Of a stretch of DNA of 64,000 nt, positions 25,849 to 37,400 are shown in pieces. Source of the stretch: Bryum argenteum (taxonomy: Eukaryota > Streptophyta > Bryopsida > Bryales > Bryaceae). Within the stretch, counting starts at the first letter, position 1; every line of letters starts with the position of its first letter. The stretch lies in contig CM073323.1 of assembly GCA_037043015.1 (NCBI GenBank), positions 11,157,758-11,221,757 of the forward strand, in the 5' to 3' direction. The position numbers and the translations under genes were made by a program. The notes beneath the pieces are model-generated. The model made no database searches, was not told the origin of the DNA, and saw nothing but the letters and a program-made list of their open reading frames with translations.

Positions 25849-26526
25849 TGATCTTGTGTGCTCGTATTGTATTTTATAAAAAAACCTTATTTCTTGTTAA
25901 ATTGTCGTTTTTTGTGTCATTCTGATGTCCCATTTTGCAATTTTAAGTGCCATCTTGTGTAAACTTGTGTGGAGTGTAAAGCACTACTAGAATTGACCCT
26001 ATTTGCTAGGATTGTGTTTTCTTAAAAGCCACATTCGAGAAGTAGCTTAAATTATGTTTCCACACTTTTTTACTACAATGTAGTTTCAGAAACTACATTT
26101 CAACAAAAATGTGCTAGAACGTAGTTTAAGGTACTCTCCAAATGTGACTTTTATGAAAACACAAACTTAGCAAATGAGGTCAAATTCTAGTCGACCCAAA
26201 GGTTTTATATGCCATATTCTGAAATGTGGACGAATTCTTGAAGAAAGTAGGACTAATTCAGAAAACTCCAATGATTCAAGATAACTAGACTGAAATGGAT
26301 TTGGATTCCTCAATAACATAGTTATTATGCTGATAGATTAAAACTACATGGTGAGTATCTATCAATGGTGATTAAAACTACATGAACTTGAGTATCTTTA
26401 CATGCTTGAGAGATCCTCCAATTTTACATTTTTCAATTTGTTTTTATCTCGTTCAAAAAGTTATGGACGGATCCCGTATGAGTTACTTGTGTATTGCTTC
26501 CACTACAAAAACACTTAAATTATGTA

Positions 26527-26567
<41 letters not shown>

Positions 26568-26751
26568 GTAGTAGAAAGCCTTGAAAAAAGAGGCACTGGA
26601 GGTGACTTAACCATACTAATAAATATTCTATATTCATCAATACCTTTTTAGAATTTGATGTTAATCAAACTCATCAATGACTTTTTGCTAGTGAACCTTA
26701 AAAAAATAGTACACCGTAAGGAGATTTCAAGATATATGTGCTCATACTCAG
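25849..26751. other. DUF3455 gene 1 3' flank with MITE and (AT)n
   Basis: 3' UTR-like AT-rich DNA, a MITE at about 25,983-26,193 and an (AT)n tract at about 26,528-26,562. No gene was recognised. Confidence 0.6.
25983..26193. mobile_element. ACTACTAG-ended MITE, about 210 bp
   Basis: The left end ACTACTAGAATTGACCCT...TTGCTAG-ATTGTGTTTTC pairs with the inverted right end (GAAAACACAAACTTAGCAAA...CTAGT). A half copy of the same family sits inside exon 2 of the second DUF3455 gene (29,853-29,952). Confidence 0.75.
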
Positions 26752-26973
26752 TACACTGAATCTGATAATTAGTGTTAAATACACTAATTTACATAAACAT
26801 GTTATAAGTTTTTACTGTTGTTCAATAATTTTACCCACTATATTGGCCAAGATGGAGGTCCTTATATAGTATCAAAATCAATGCTCTTGGTAATTTTTTT
26901 TGAACAAAAGTAAAAACTTATAGCATTTTCAAATCTTATAATAATCTAACACTAATTATCAAATTTAGTGTAG
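26752..26973. mobile_element. 226-bp TIR MITE family, copy B (inverted, diverged)
   Basis: Same inner blocks as copy A in reverse orientation (TAAACATGTTATAAGTTTTT, GTAAAAACTTATAGCATTTT, CTAACACTAATTAT) with the end TTTAGTGTAG. The terminal AGGTAGAT part has diverged. Confidence 0.75.
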
Positions 26974-27387
26974 TTCTTGAATAGTTCTTCTTTCTTTATT
27001 TGATTCTTAATTTATCATTCATTTCAATTTCCTTTCTCTGTTTACTAAATTATTTCATCATTGTTGTGCTTTACATCACACAAATATGCAATGATCCTGT
27101 AGCAATCCGTCAACATAATGATTAGACATATGGACTGCTTGTAAAATTGAACAGTGACATTATAGAAATTGAATCATCATGTATAAATTTAGCCAATCAC
27201 AAATATTTCAAATTACCCTTACCCTCAAAATAAAATCCACGACACAAATGCTTAGTTCAACACTTTGATTAGACACACAAAGAGAAGCAAAAGAACACAC
27301 TTAGGAGATAGAACCATAGAGGCCTACGAACAAAAGTAACGCGACTATGCACATACTTCTTTCCATACTTAACTGAAAGCCCTTTAG

Positions 27388-28009
27388 GGCAATGGTAAGC
27401 TTGGGGTATCACTTTTTGGACACACTAATTAGGTTATTTTTATTGAAAGCCTCCAAAGTTTGTCTAATTTAGTCATTTTAATCAAGTAAAAAGACCCTAA
27501 AATAGAAAATAAAATATCATGCACCTCACTGAAATCAAAGTATATATGCCTATAGATTTTCTTTTAGATTTTTTATTTTTTTTGGACCCATTCATAGATG
27601 AGGGAAAAAGTGCTGAATTTGGGGATTTGCAGGCATTATAGTACACAATGAATTAATTTTTTTATTATTAAATAAATTATTTTGTATTCTATACAAGAAG
27701 ATGTAGGTCATATTCAAAAATTATATTAAAATAAAAATGGTTGATATTCCATTTGCTTGATTCAATGGATTTTAGATTATTGGGACATGACTTACTTTTT
27801 CAACTAAAAAATCAAATAAAATTACTTCAAAATATATTTTTTAATTCTTAATTTTTTTTCTTGATACATTATAAGTATAGACAACTAAAACCACATCTAA
27901 TGAAGTCTTATTGTATTACAGTTTAAAAATGGATATGTTTGTCACACCAGCATAGAGTGCAATTATTCATGGGACAACCTTTTTGGGTACCCCAACCAGA
28001 CTATCACCC
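27388..28009. repeat. Segmental repeat R2 (direct copy of 21,605-22,226)
   Basis: About 622 bp with only scattered substitutions against R1. It sits 0.9 kb before the second DUF3455 copy, versus 2.75 kb for R1 and gene 1; the difference is accounted for by the AT tracts, the TTAA relic and MITE A in unit 1. Confidence 0.9.
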
Positions 28010-28149
28010 TTTACATAATGATTAATTAATTAGCAGAAACGTTTGACTTCAGCTTCGAACTTTTCTAATGCAATTTCTTGAACCCGAGTAACACTCTGCA
28101 GTCGATGGATCACATGAGCCAGGGTATCGAACGGTCAATCGATTGGCGC

Positions 28150-28906
28150 CCGTGTGCGTTGACGATGCCGACATGCATCGATGCAGTTGCTAATTGCAGA
28201 CTTCGTCTCAATCCAACGGCGGCATCTTGAAAAGATTCCTCGCTTAGATTCCGGTTTCAAATCTGCAGAGGTCAACATAATACGATGTCAGTGATGACGA
28301 CCAGGATTGATGCCCACCCTTCGATTGCACTGAACACGGTATCTAATCTAAGAGGCTGACATCTCAAGAGCTTATAATGTAGTTCTTGCTCTCTCTCCGT
28401 ACATAATTGACTCCAAACATTCACATGAACCTACACACACACACTTCTGTTACTCAAATCCACTTCAATGCAACTGACGTATACAAAGGTTTTTTGTTAA
28501 GAACTTTGAACCAGTCGATTAATAGCAGACTGTGCCTACTCAAATGGCCGCATCTTGAGAAGATTCCTGGCCCAAATACCGGTTTCCAAATCTGTAAAGG
28601 TCAACTGCTGCCTATCGATACCCAGTCGTCGATCACACTGAACACGGTAATCAATCTGAGAGCTGATTTTGTTTTTCAGAAACACGTTCTTTCAAGTGCT
28701 TATAAGGCAGAACTCGTTCTCTCTCCGTACATCATAATCAACTCCATTGATACACTTACTTGAACGTACACACACATTCTTCTGTTACACAAATCCAATT
28801 GAACCGACGCACAAAAATTCTTTTGTTACACCTAAGTATCCGCTTGAACTGACCATTCAAAACAGTTCAGTTTAGTTGTCTGATCGATCAAAGGCTAGTG
28901 AGCTCG
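28150..28906 (+). promoter_or_regulatory. Tandemly duplicated promoter/leader module upstream of the DUF3455 pseudogene
   Basis: Two diverged copies of the same roughly 290-bp module lie head to tail (about 28,190-28,450 and 28,510-28,800). Each has GGC-GCATCTTGA-AAGATTC, a CACTGAACACGGTA block, a TTATAA element (near 28,371 and 28,700), CTCTCTCCGTACAT, and a leader with ACACACA-TTCTGTTAC. Gene 1 has a single such module. Confidence 0.7.
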
Positions 28907-30067
28907 ATGGGAGGTGCAAAGCTGCTGGTCATGCTGGTGGTGTTGTCGTCGTTGGGAGTAGTAGTCTGGGGAAGGGAGCTGGTGGAGCGTTCCAGCGACT
29001 ACGACAAGGCGCAACAGGTGCCAGCGACCATAGCAGTATCCCCTGAGACTTACGAGCTGGTGCAGACGGTGTATGCGAAGGGACACCAGCATTATCAATT
29101 CAATGGCAGCAGTTGGGTGCTCTTCAATGCCACGGCCAAGCTAGCTGTACACCCCGAAGAGAGAGAAGCGATTGTTGGGCTTCCACTTCTTTCTGCCGGA
29201 ACTTGATTCTCGAGGAGGACGAGCCACTTGGCAGTCTGGCAACTTTAACGTCAATCTCTCCTTCAGTATTGTTACTGCCAAACCCATGTCGAGTGTGGTG
29301 GTCGACCCCAAGAGCATCACCTGGGTGTTGCTTGAAGCCACTCAGGCCCACGGCAACAAGTAAGTGTGCCTTCCAATTGCTGGCCACTCCTTCAGAAGTT
29401 CAGATCAACTGAAAACTTACTAAGATTGAATGCAGTCATAGCTTCTCTAGGATCCATACATTTAAATGCCACACTCATTTCTTAATTCATGTAATTGTAG
29501 ACCTGCTGCCGTGCTGGGTATTGTCCAATTCATCCGAAGTGCAAATACATGATTGTCAAAAAGTACTTTGGGATGCGCACTAAACTGAGTCAGATAAAGA
29601 TGAGGACTGAGTAACTTGGTGAGGTTGAGCATCAATTACTGCCTTGATTCAAGCAAGTACAATGATAAAAAATTAACATTGGACATGTTCAATAGGCATT
29701 CACAAAGGAAATGCGATCTTGGGAGGCACGCTTCGAGTCATGCACTCTGTAATAGTGGTGCGTGGAGAGTTCATGAATGTTGCTTCTCATGTGGTTTGAT
29801 GATTGTTGTTGTTGCAGGAAGTATTTTGGTGACGGCTTGGTCTAAGTGCAGCTTCTGAAACTACGTTTTATCAAAAAAGTAGCTGGCGTTACACCCCTGA
29901 AGTGGCTTTAGTGAAAACCCAAACGTAGCAAACAGGGTCAAATCCTAGTAGTGAAAACCAAAGGCGGCCGTGCCCCAACGTCGAAAAGAGCTCGTGTGGG
30001 TGCAACCAAGAAGAAGTCTGCTTATACATGCCTTTACTCTTTCTGTATCACTGCTAAGAAGCATTGA
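28907..30067 (+). pseudogene. DUF3455 family gene 2, broken
   Basis: Close copy of gene 1 with the same two-exon layout (exon 1 from the ATG at 28,907; exon 2 from about 29,819 to the stop at 30,065-30,067). Three lesions are visible: a 4-bp insertion (duplicated AGCT) near 29,143 shifts the exon 1 frame; an in-frame TAA lies at the start of exon 2 (near 29,843) where gene 1 has an Arg codon; and a MITE of about 100 bp at 29,853-29,952 interrupts exon 2. The remaining exon 2 sequence resumes at AAAGGCGGCC. Gene 1 carries the reading frame without these breaks, so this copy is taken as dead. Confidence 0.85.
29853..29952. mobile_element. MITE half copy inside exon 2 of the DUF3455 pseudogene
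   Basis: Absent at the matching place in gene 1. Its end (GAAAACCCAAACGTAGCAAA...CCTAGTAGT) matches the right end of the MITE at 25,983-26,193, and its start (TCTGAAACTACG) matches that element's centre. Confidence 0.75.
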
Positions 30068-30620
30068 TCTGCTACTAAATTCAATAATAACCTCTCCTTT
30101 CTGTCCTGTTGATGTTATTCCATGTCATTTTGAAATCTCCCATTAGCCGCATTATGGATCAAGTCATGAGTAGTTTTCATTGCAAAGATAACAACCACCA
30201 ATCGTACCAATTAAAAATTGAAGTCCTCTACACGATTGCTTGCTTCTCTACTTTGAAATAGACTCACATGGAGGAGCATAAGAGTGCACCTACATATAAA
30301 GGGCTAGAAATGAATTGAGTCCCTTATGCACATACTTAGTCCCACACTTTATTAAAAACCCTTTACATATTTATTTATAAAAAAAAAAGAGAAGACACAG
30401 CCAAAGGTATACCGAGGAGCCCAAAAGGCACGGAGAGTGCAACAAAAATAGTAATCATTAAGTCTACTTAGAAGGGCTCATCACCACAATTCAAAGTATG
30501 CGCACTTTGAACAGCGGAAAGACACGCCTCCAACAAAACGTAGAACCTTAGAAACCAACTTGAGTCCACTGTACACAACTACACACCTATTTCCACAACT
30601 GTGGATGCACGTCGAAGAAA
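30068..30620. other. Intergenic flank between the DUF3455 pseudogene and copia
   Basis: About 30,200-30,370 is a diverged copy of the gene 1 downstream flank (27,240-27,388; shared TATGCACATACTT and AAAGCCCTTTA-type blocks), confirming that the tandem duplication includes 3' flanks. No gene was recognised. Confidence 0.6.
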
Positions 30621-30625
30621 AGAAC

Positions 30626-30957
30626 TGTTGACAACATGGAACATCCAGGTGGTATCCAGGTGTCATTCCTGGTGACCCAGCTCGGCCTAGTTGGCAAACG
30701 TGACCCAGTAAGCCGAATGGTCTTAGGGTGCTCTAGTTCAGGTGGCTGGCTTGACAGCTGTAACAGGCTTTAACCCTCTATTAGCAGCAGTCTAAATAGT
30801 TTAGTCAGATCGTGGTAGATAGTTGGGTAGACCTTAATAGTAAGTACTATTGGAGAAAGCCTGCTGAGTGCGCCACTCTGATTGTATATATACTCCCCTG
30901 TGAAACTAATGAAATTATCTGTTTTCACCATGTCAACTCTGTCCGCGATCGCTTACA
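30626..30957 (+). repeat. 5' LTR of the copia element
   Basis: 332 bp, TG...CA ends (TGTTGACAAC ... GCTTACA). It contains a TATA-like TATATATACTCCCC near its 3' part. Only one difference from the 3' LTR was seen by eye (GGCAAACG against GGCATACG). Confidence 0.95.
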
Positions 30958-30970
30958 TGGTATCAGAGCG
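30958..30970 (+). promoter_or_regulatory. Primer binding site (initiator Met tRNA type)
   Basis: TGGTATCAGAGCG directly follows the 5' LTR. This is the usual plant copia primer site, complementary to the initiator methionine tRNA. Confidence 0.95.
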
Positions 30971-31092
30971 GGTACGCTTGTAACTGTTAGTCTGTGCATA
31001 GAGAGTCTTGCTGCTTTCAAGTCTCTAGCAGGAACCGAGTTACTTGCCTTCACTTGACAGCTGTAACAGATCACACTTTTCCCTGCATCAGA

Positions 31093-31987
31093 ATGGCTTC
31101 CAGGGATATGTTCATGAGTGAAGCAAGCAAGCTAGAGGGGATCACAAACTTTAGTGTCTGGAGTTTCAAGATTCGCAACTTAATGGCCAGAGATGATACG
31201 TGGAGAGTAGTCGATCCGCCAGCGGGGACCGTAGCTCCGACTGCTCAGGCCGATCTAGATGCTCTGCAGGCTCTGAAGAACCGAGCGTTGACAATGATCG
31301 CATTATCCGTCAAGGATAATGTCATACCGTACATCGCCAACATCAAGGAACCTGATGAGTGCTGGAAGGTATTGAAGAATCTTTATGCTGGAGGAACGAA
31401 CTCCGGGAAGCTACTGCTCCGACGAAAGCTCACGAACCTGAAAATGGACGAGGGTGCATCGCTTCCCGAATTCCTGCAGCAAGTTAAGGAACTCATTAAC
31501 GAGTTTGCTTGTATCGGGGAGACCATCAACGATGCTGAAGCTGTCGAACACATTCTCATGGCATTATCTGAAAGTTACGAAGGACTTGTGAATTCAGTGA
31601 TGTACAACTCGGCGCTACCCTCTGTCGCTGAACTCACCGTTATTCTGCTGCAAGACGACATCCGCAGAGAGATCCGAGGGAGCAAGCGAAGTGATCAGGA
31701 GGCATTACTGATCAACAGCAAGAAGAACATTGGAGGAAGAAAGAGCTCCGGCTCCGGATCTAGCGACTCCCGTCAGAAGCAAAAGAAGAACAGTTCAAGT
31801 GAGTATCATTTCTGTGGATCCAAGGATCATTGGATGAGGAACTGTCCCGTACTTGCAGCAGAAGTGAAGATCCGCAAAGCAAAACGGCTGGAGAAGACAA
31901 CCACTATCAATATTGTAGACAACTTTGAAATGGGATCGAACAGTAGTGAAGAAGAAGAATTCGTTGAGTCTGTCACTGATCTAGCAG
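31093..31987 (+). CDS. copia Gag segment, with altered zinc knuckle
   Basis: From the ATG at 31,093 the frame codes a typical copia gag: FSVWSFKIRNLMARDDTW near the start, the UBN2-like region (DECWKVLKNLYAG, LLLRRKLTNLKMDEG, AEAVEHILMALSESYE), then a basic Ser/Gly-rich stretch and a CCHC zinc knuckle. The first Cys of the knuckle is Tyr (TAT at 31,804-31,806), leaving Y-HF-C-GSKDH-WMRN-C. The frame is then cut by the TTAA element; on both sides of that insertion the same frame continues, so gag and pol were one open frame. Confidence 0.9.
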
Positions 31988-31991
31988 TTAA

Positions 31992-32870
31992 CCCCTAACT
32001 TTCCTTGAAGCCCGAAACGGGCTTTTGCAATTCCGGGCAGCCTAGATGAAGGGGTTAAAAGTAATATTTTTGCTTAAAAATTTTATCGAGTCCTCCTTAT
32101 ACTGCAAAGTGTATGTGGTAAAATTTTCAAAGTCAAATTCCAACTTTCGAGTCTTCTAGGACGATCCTTGGGTTGCGAGCCGAGATGGGGCAGCTCAAAA
32201 AAGTGACTTTTTTGAATTTTTTTTTTTTGAAACATGATCATTACTAAATCACTACTCAAATTTCAAAGTGACTCAAGTCAAAAAGTTTACCAATTTTACA
32301 AGGGCGACCTCCAAAAATTTTTAAACCAATCTTCCCAATACCCAAAAAACTCTACCTCTAAGCACTCGTGGGGGTGTAAACCGATTTCTATTCTTTTTTA
32401 AATCTTCCAACCGTAAGATCTTGTACCTAAGAATATGCCTGATTACTCTTCAAAAATCGACCGTTGGATGTTTACCATTTGAGAGATCATAACATCCAAA
32501 GTTTGTCTCCCAAGTTTTTTTGGGTATTGCGAAGATTGGTTCTAAAGTTTTTTGAGGTCGCCTTGTAAAATTGGTAAGCTTTTGACTTAAGTCACTTTGA
32601 AATTTGAGTAGTGATTTAGTAATGATCATGTTTCAAAATAAAAAATTCAAAAAAGTCACTTTTTTGAGCTGCCCCATCTCGGCTCGCAACCCAAGGATCG
32701 TCCTAGAAGACTCGAAAGTTGGAATTTGACTTTGAAAATTTTACCACATACACTTTGCAGTATAAGGAGGATTCGATAAAATTTTTAAGCAAAAATATTA
32801 CTTTTAACCCCTTCATCTAGGCTGCCCGGAATTGCAAAAGCCCGTTTCGGGCTTCAAGGAAAGTTAGGGG
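31992..32870. mobile_element. Palindromic TTAA-flanked foldback element, 879 bp
   Basis: Two arms of about 360 bp in inverted orientation around a loop of about 160 bp (32,352-32,510). The ends are CCCCTAACTTTCCTTGAAG and its reverse complement, flanked by TTAA (31,988-31,991 and 32,871-32,874). It sits in the copia reading frame; the copia sequence on either side joins exactly when the element and one TTAA are removed. TTAA targets with CCC-type ends are the hallmark of piggyBac-type transposition. No coding capacity. Confidence 0.9.
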
Positions 32871-32874
32871 TTAA

Positions 32875-34014
32875 CCTCTCAGAGCTAAATATAGCTGAAA
32901 ATAGCAATAGTGAGTGGTTCATAGACAGAGGCGCGTCCAAACATGTAACTGGACGCAAAAGCCTTCTAAGCAATCTAGAAGCAAACAACCGATCCAAAAT
33001 CAGCACTGCAGGAGGAGACATGCTGAATGTTGCTGGAAAGGGCAAAGTGGAAGTTCTCACACCTTCTGGAGGAATACAATTCGATAATGTTCTTTATGTT
33101 CCGGGTATTACAAAGAACCTTCTTTCTGTTGGTTCGATAGCTGATGCCAAGGATCACCCCAAGATTCTCTTTGACTCTAAGCGATGCTGGATACTGCGGA
33201 ATTTTCCTTCTCCAGCAGACCATCAAGTCATCACCACTAGAAGGCGAGACACAAGGAATGGCCTATACAAATTCCGACCGCCAAATCTATCAATCAACAA
33301 CATCGAAGTAAGTTCCACAGAATCTCTCACCCTTCTTTGGCATCATCGATTTGCTCATGCCAGCTACAAAGTTCTCTCTTTTATGCGAAATCACAAGAAG
33401 GTTGGAGGCTTACCGTCGCTATCAGCACGGCTGCCTTTTTGCTCTTCCTGCTGCAAAGGCAAACAATCAAGGACACCGAAACCTCAAACTCAACAGCCAC
33501 GACTTGCTGGCTCTACTGTACCTCGAAGCAGCACAACCCGGACTCAGACTCCCCTGGCGTTGATCCACAGTGATCTATGCGGTCCTCTTGGCTCCAAGTC
33601 ACTATCAGGATCCAAGTACATTCTTCTCTTTACAGATGACTTCAGCAAGTTTTCCTGGATCTACTTTCTCAAAAAGAAGTCAGAAACATTTGAGAAGTTC
33701 AAGCAATTCAAAGCTATGGTTGAACTACAAAGCTCACATCGCATCAAAGCACTCCGATCAGACAATGGAGGCGAGTATATCTCACATGAGTTTGTGAAGT
33801 TCTGCGATGACTCAGGCATCCTCAGGCAACTGACTCAGAGTTACACACCCCATCAGAATGGCGTGGCAGAACGAAAAAATCGAACTCTCCTCGACAAGGC
33901 TAGATGCATGGCCTTCTTAAGCGGCATTCCAACTCACCTATGGTCAGAGAGGGTGGCTACAGCCAACTACATCATAAATCGAACTTCCACAAAAGCAAAT
34001 GGAGGCATCACCCC
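32875..34014 (+). CDS. copia protease and integrase segment
   Basis: Continues the gag frame. The retropepsin motif reads WFIDRGASKH: the catalytic D-S/T-G is D-R-G (AGA at 32,927-32,929), which should inactivate the protease. Then a GAG-pre-integrase region (LLWHHRFAHASY, CSSCCKGKQ) and the integrase core with its acidic triad in IHSDLCGPLG, LRSDNGGEY and HQNGVAERKN. The segment stops at the hAT-like insertion; the target duplication ATTTGAGC begins at 34,015. The integrase residues look intact. Confidence 0.93.
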
Positions 34015-34022
34015 ATTTGAGC
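34015..34022. repeat. 8-bp target-site duplication, left copy
   Basis: ATTTGAGC, repeated exactly at 46,103-46,110 on the other side of the hAT-like element. Eight bases is the usual hAT duplication length. Confidence 0.93.
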
Positions 34023-34499
34023 CAGGGTTGTCTTATTAGACACAATTTTGGGAATGTCTGTCTGATTTGTCGTATTGGACATGTCTGTTAGACGTCGAGT
34101 CGACGAAAATGTCGACCGTACCAAAAATTACATAGTAAAAAACTTGCTGAGATTTACCTTGAGGTAAAAAGATATTTTCCTACGTGGCGTAGGGTTGATA
34201 ATGACGTGGAAAATCAAAATACACGTCACAGTGGGCGACCGCGGGTGGGCGACCTCGCTAGGCGATCGACGGTCGCACCGGCGAAACGTCGGTCGCCTCT
34301 GCGATCGCCGACGCCACAGCGGCCATGAGAGAAGGCGGCCGTGGTCGAAGATGGAGACCGGCGGTCGCCCTGGCAACCGCTTCTAGGCGACCTTAGAGGC
34401 AAGGACAAAGTGTCCGCGAGCCAATCTGGACCCCTCGTGTTGGGGCGACCGCCGATCCAGGTGATGGGCGAACGTAGCTCATAGGGCGACCGGCGGTCT

Positions 34500-37400
34500 A
34501 CCCTCTTCGAACGAAGGACATGAACTTTGAAGAGCCATAACTTTTTCATTCGGACTCCGTTTTTGACGAAATTACTTGGGTTGGGTCCCAAATTAAGTCT
34601 AGTTTATGTCATAAAAATTGCAGACTCATACAATTAAGTATAAAAAAATGGCATGCATTTTAGTGAAGGGAGTATTTGTTATTTGGGTTTTTAAACATTT
34701 GGCATGTTTTACCATTGCAAGCCTATTATGAGACATCAAAAAGGTTTTTGCATGATGTGTTTTAGACAAGTGTGATCTTTAGATGCATTCCACAATCTTT
34801 GTAGTTGGAAGTATTTTGATCCAGATAGTTTTAGTATTGGCTTTGCAATGATATTTCTACGATGAAAAAAGTGAAAAAGTGGATGATTTTTGAAGAGATA
34901 GATCTCCTTCAACCATCGTTAGACTTTGAATTTTTATTTTAGAATGGATTCCAATTAGAGTGTTGTATTGGTGATAGAAACCTCGATTCATTCGAAGATA
35001 TATTGAAGATATTAACGTATAATTTGAGTGCTAGGGATCTAGGTTTGGACTATATTAATTACTTTATAGAATATTTGGCAGTTCTTATCATTGCAAGGCT
35101 ACTATTTGAGCCATAGGGAAGTCCAAGATGTATAGGGAAATAGAGAGGGAGAGTAGTATTTATACTTTGCCTGGACCGGCGGTCGCCTGAGCGACCGACG
35201 ATCGCCCACGAGCGACCAACGATCGCCCATTAGCGACCGACGATCGCCCATGAGCGACCGACGTTCGCCCCTGGGCGACCGCCGATACAGCTGAAAGGCG
35301 AACGCCGCTCAGTAGGGCGACCGCCGATCCAGGTGATGGGCGAACGTCGCTCATAGGGCGACCGGCGGTCTACCCTCTAGAAACGAAGGACATGAACTTT
35401 GAAGAGCCATAACTTTTTCATTCGGACTCCGTTTTTGACGAAATCACTTGGGTTGGGTCCCAAATTAATCCTAGTTTATGTGGTGAAAATTGCAGACCCA
35501 TACAATTAAGTATGAAAAAATGGCATGCATTTTAGTGAAGGGAGTACTTGTTTCTTGGATTTTTAAACATTAGGCATGTTTTACCATTGTTAGCCTATTA
35601 TGTGACATCAAAAAGGTTTTTGCATGATGTGTTTTAGACAAGTGTGATCTTTAGATGCATCCCACAATCTTTGTAGTTGGAAGTATTTTGATCCAGATAA
35701 TTTTAGTATTGGCTTTGCAATGATATTTCTACGATGAAAAAAGTGAAAAAGTGGATGATTTTTGAAGAGATAGATCTCCTTCAACCATCGTTAGATTTTG
35801 AATTTTTATTTTAAAATGGATTCCAATTACAGAACGTTCATGGGCGATCGCGGGTTCCGCATGCGCGACCGCGGGTCCCATGATGGGCGACCGCGATCCG
35901 CCCGCTCGCTGATTTGGGGCGGCCGCGATCTGAGGGGCGAGTGCAAAAGAGCTCCCGCTCTTGCTCTTGGATCCTCTTTTACGCAATCCCTCAATCTCTC
36001 ATATTCAAATTTCAAATTCATCGCTTCAAGCATCTTCTCCGTTCCCCCTCATTTCCCTTAAATCTCCCTTCATTTTTCATTCTCCATCTTCTTCAAATTT
36101 CATATTCTCCGCTTCTTCACATTTTCCATAATGAAATGAAAATGATTGTCATGGTCATGGCTTTTGGCCAAGACTTGGGAGCATGATAAATGAAAAATGA
36201 ATTTTTGAGTGCCTTGGACACTCTTCTGGTGCAAGATGGATTTAGACATGTACAAGTTTAATCTCAATTTTAAAATAAAATTCTCATCATTCTCTCTTTT
36301 ACCCTCCCCTTTTTCTTCATTTTCTTTTTAAATAATTGTACTCTAGCCAATCAATGATTTTTGAGCCTCATGGTCTCCTTGATAGTAGTTGAGTTGAGGC
36401 ATTTACCTCCACTCAACTACAATCAAGGAGACCATAAAAACATTATCCATTATGGATAAATTAGCATACTTTGGGGACTTTGAAGTTAGTGATCATTCTC
36501 CTTTCATCAAGGTATTGTAAAGCCAAATGGTCAATCTTGAGGGTCCACAATGTAAAGTGAGCCTAAGACAAGTAGAGTAAAGGTACGCTTTATTTCAAGT
36601 TCCTATAATGTCTTAGTAGTAAATACAAGTGTTGAAAATATCTTGGTGTCATGATATTTAAGTTTGATTTATTCATCATAATATGGGCAAGTGATATCAA
36701 ATACTTGCACGTCATTCACAAATAATGGGTTAAATATTACTATGAGTAATTGGTTCATTAGAATGTTTGTAAATGGTTATTGTTGTCGACTTATAATATT
36801 TACCTTCATATGGTGGTCACTCAATTTTTTGCCAAATCTATAATATGTAATATATCACCCTTTAATTTGACAAGCAACTTTTTCCCTCACTTGTTACTAG
36901 GATATATGCACGAACCCCTTTCTCTTAATTGTATTAAAAGGCGTTAATACTTAACCCGCCAAAATTTTCAAATGCCTCCCGCCAATGCCTCCTCCGACGA
37001 TCGCCCATGAGCGACCGACGATCGCCCATGAGCGACCGACGTTCGCCCCTAGGCGACCGCCGATACAGCCGATGGGCGAACGTCGGTCGCTAGGGCGACC
37101 GCCGATCCAGGTGATGGGCGAACGTAGCTCATAGGGCGACCGGCGGTCTACCCTCTAGAAACGAAGGACATGAACTTTGAAGAGCCATAACTTTTTCATT
37201 CGGACTCCGTTTTTGACGAAATCACTTGGGTTGGGTCCCAAATTAAGTCTAGTTTATGTCGTAAAAATTGCAGACTCATACGATTAAGTATGAAAAAATG
37301 GCATGCATTTTAGTGAAGGGAGTATTTGTTATTTGGGTTTTTAAACATTTGGCATGTTTTACCATTGCAAGCCTATTATGTGACATCAAGAAGGTTTTTG

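Noticed and set aside
21605..28009. R1 and R2 as LTRs of a retrotransposon enclosing the DUF3455 gene
   Set aside because: No TG...CA ends, primer site, polypurine tract or target duplication, and the homology of genes and 3' flanks shows a tandem duplication instead.
30812..31057. A frame starting MVDSWVDLNSKYYW, repeated at 49,420
   Set aside because: It is LTR sequence read as protein, present in both LTRs, with no coding features.
34128..34591. Arg-rich open frames in the CpG-rich blocks of the palindrome (also near 39,100-39,470, 40,685-41,054 and 45,573-46,001)
   Set aside because: They arise from CpG-rich short repeats, read on either strand in mirror copies, and show no domain.
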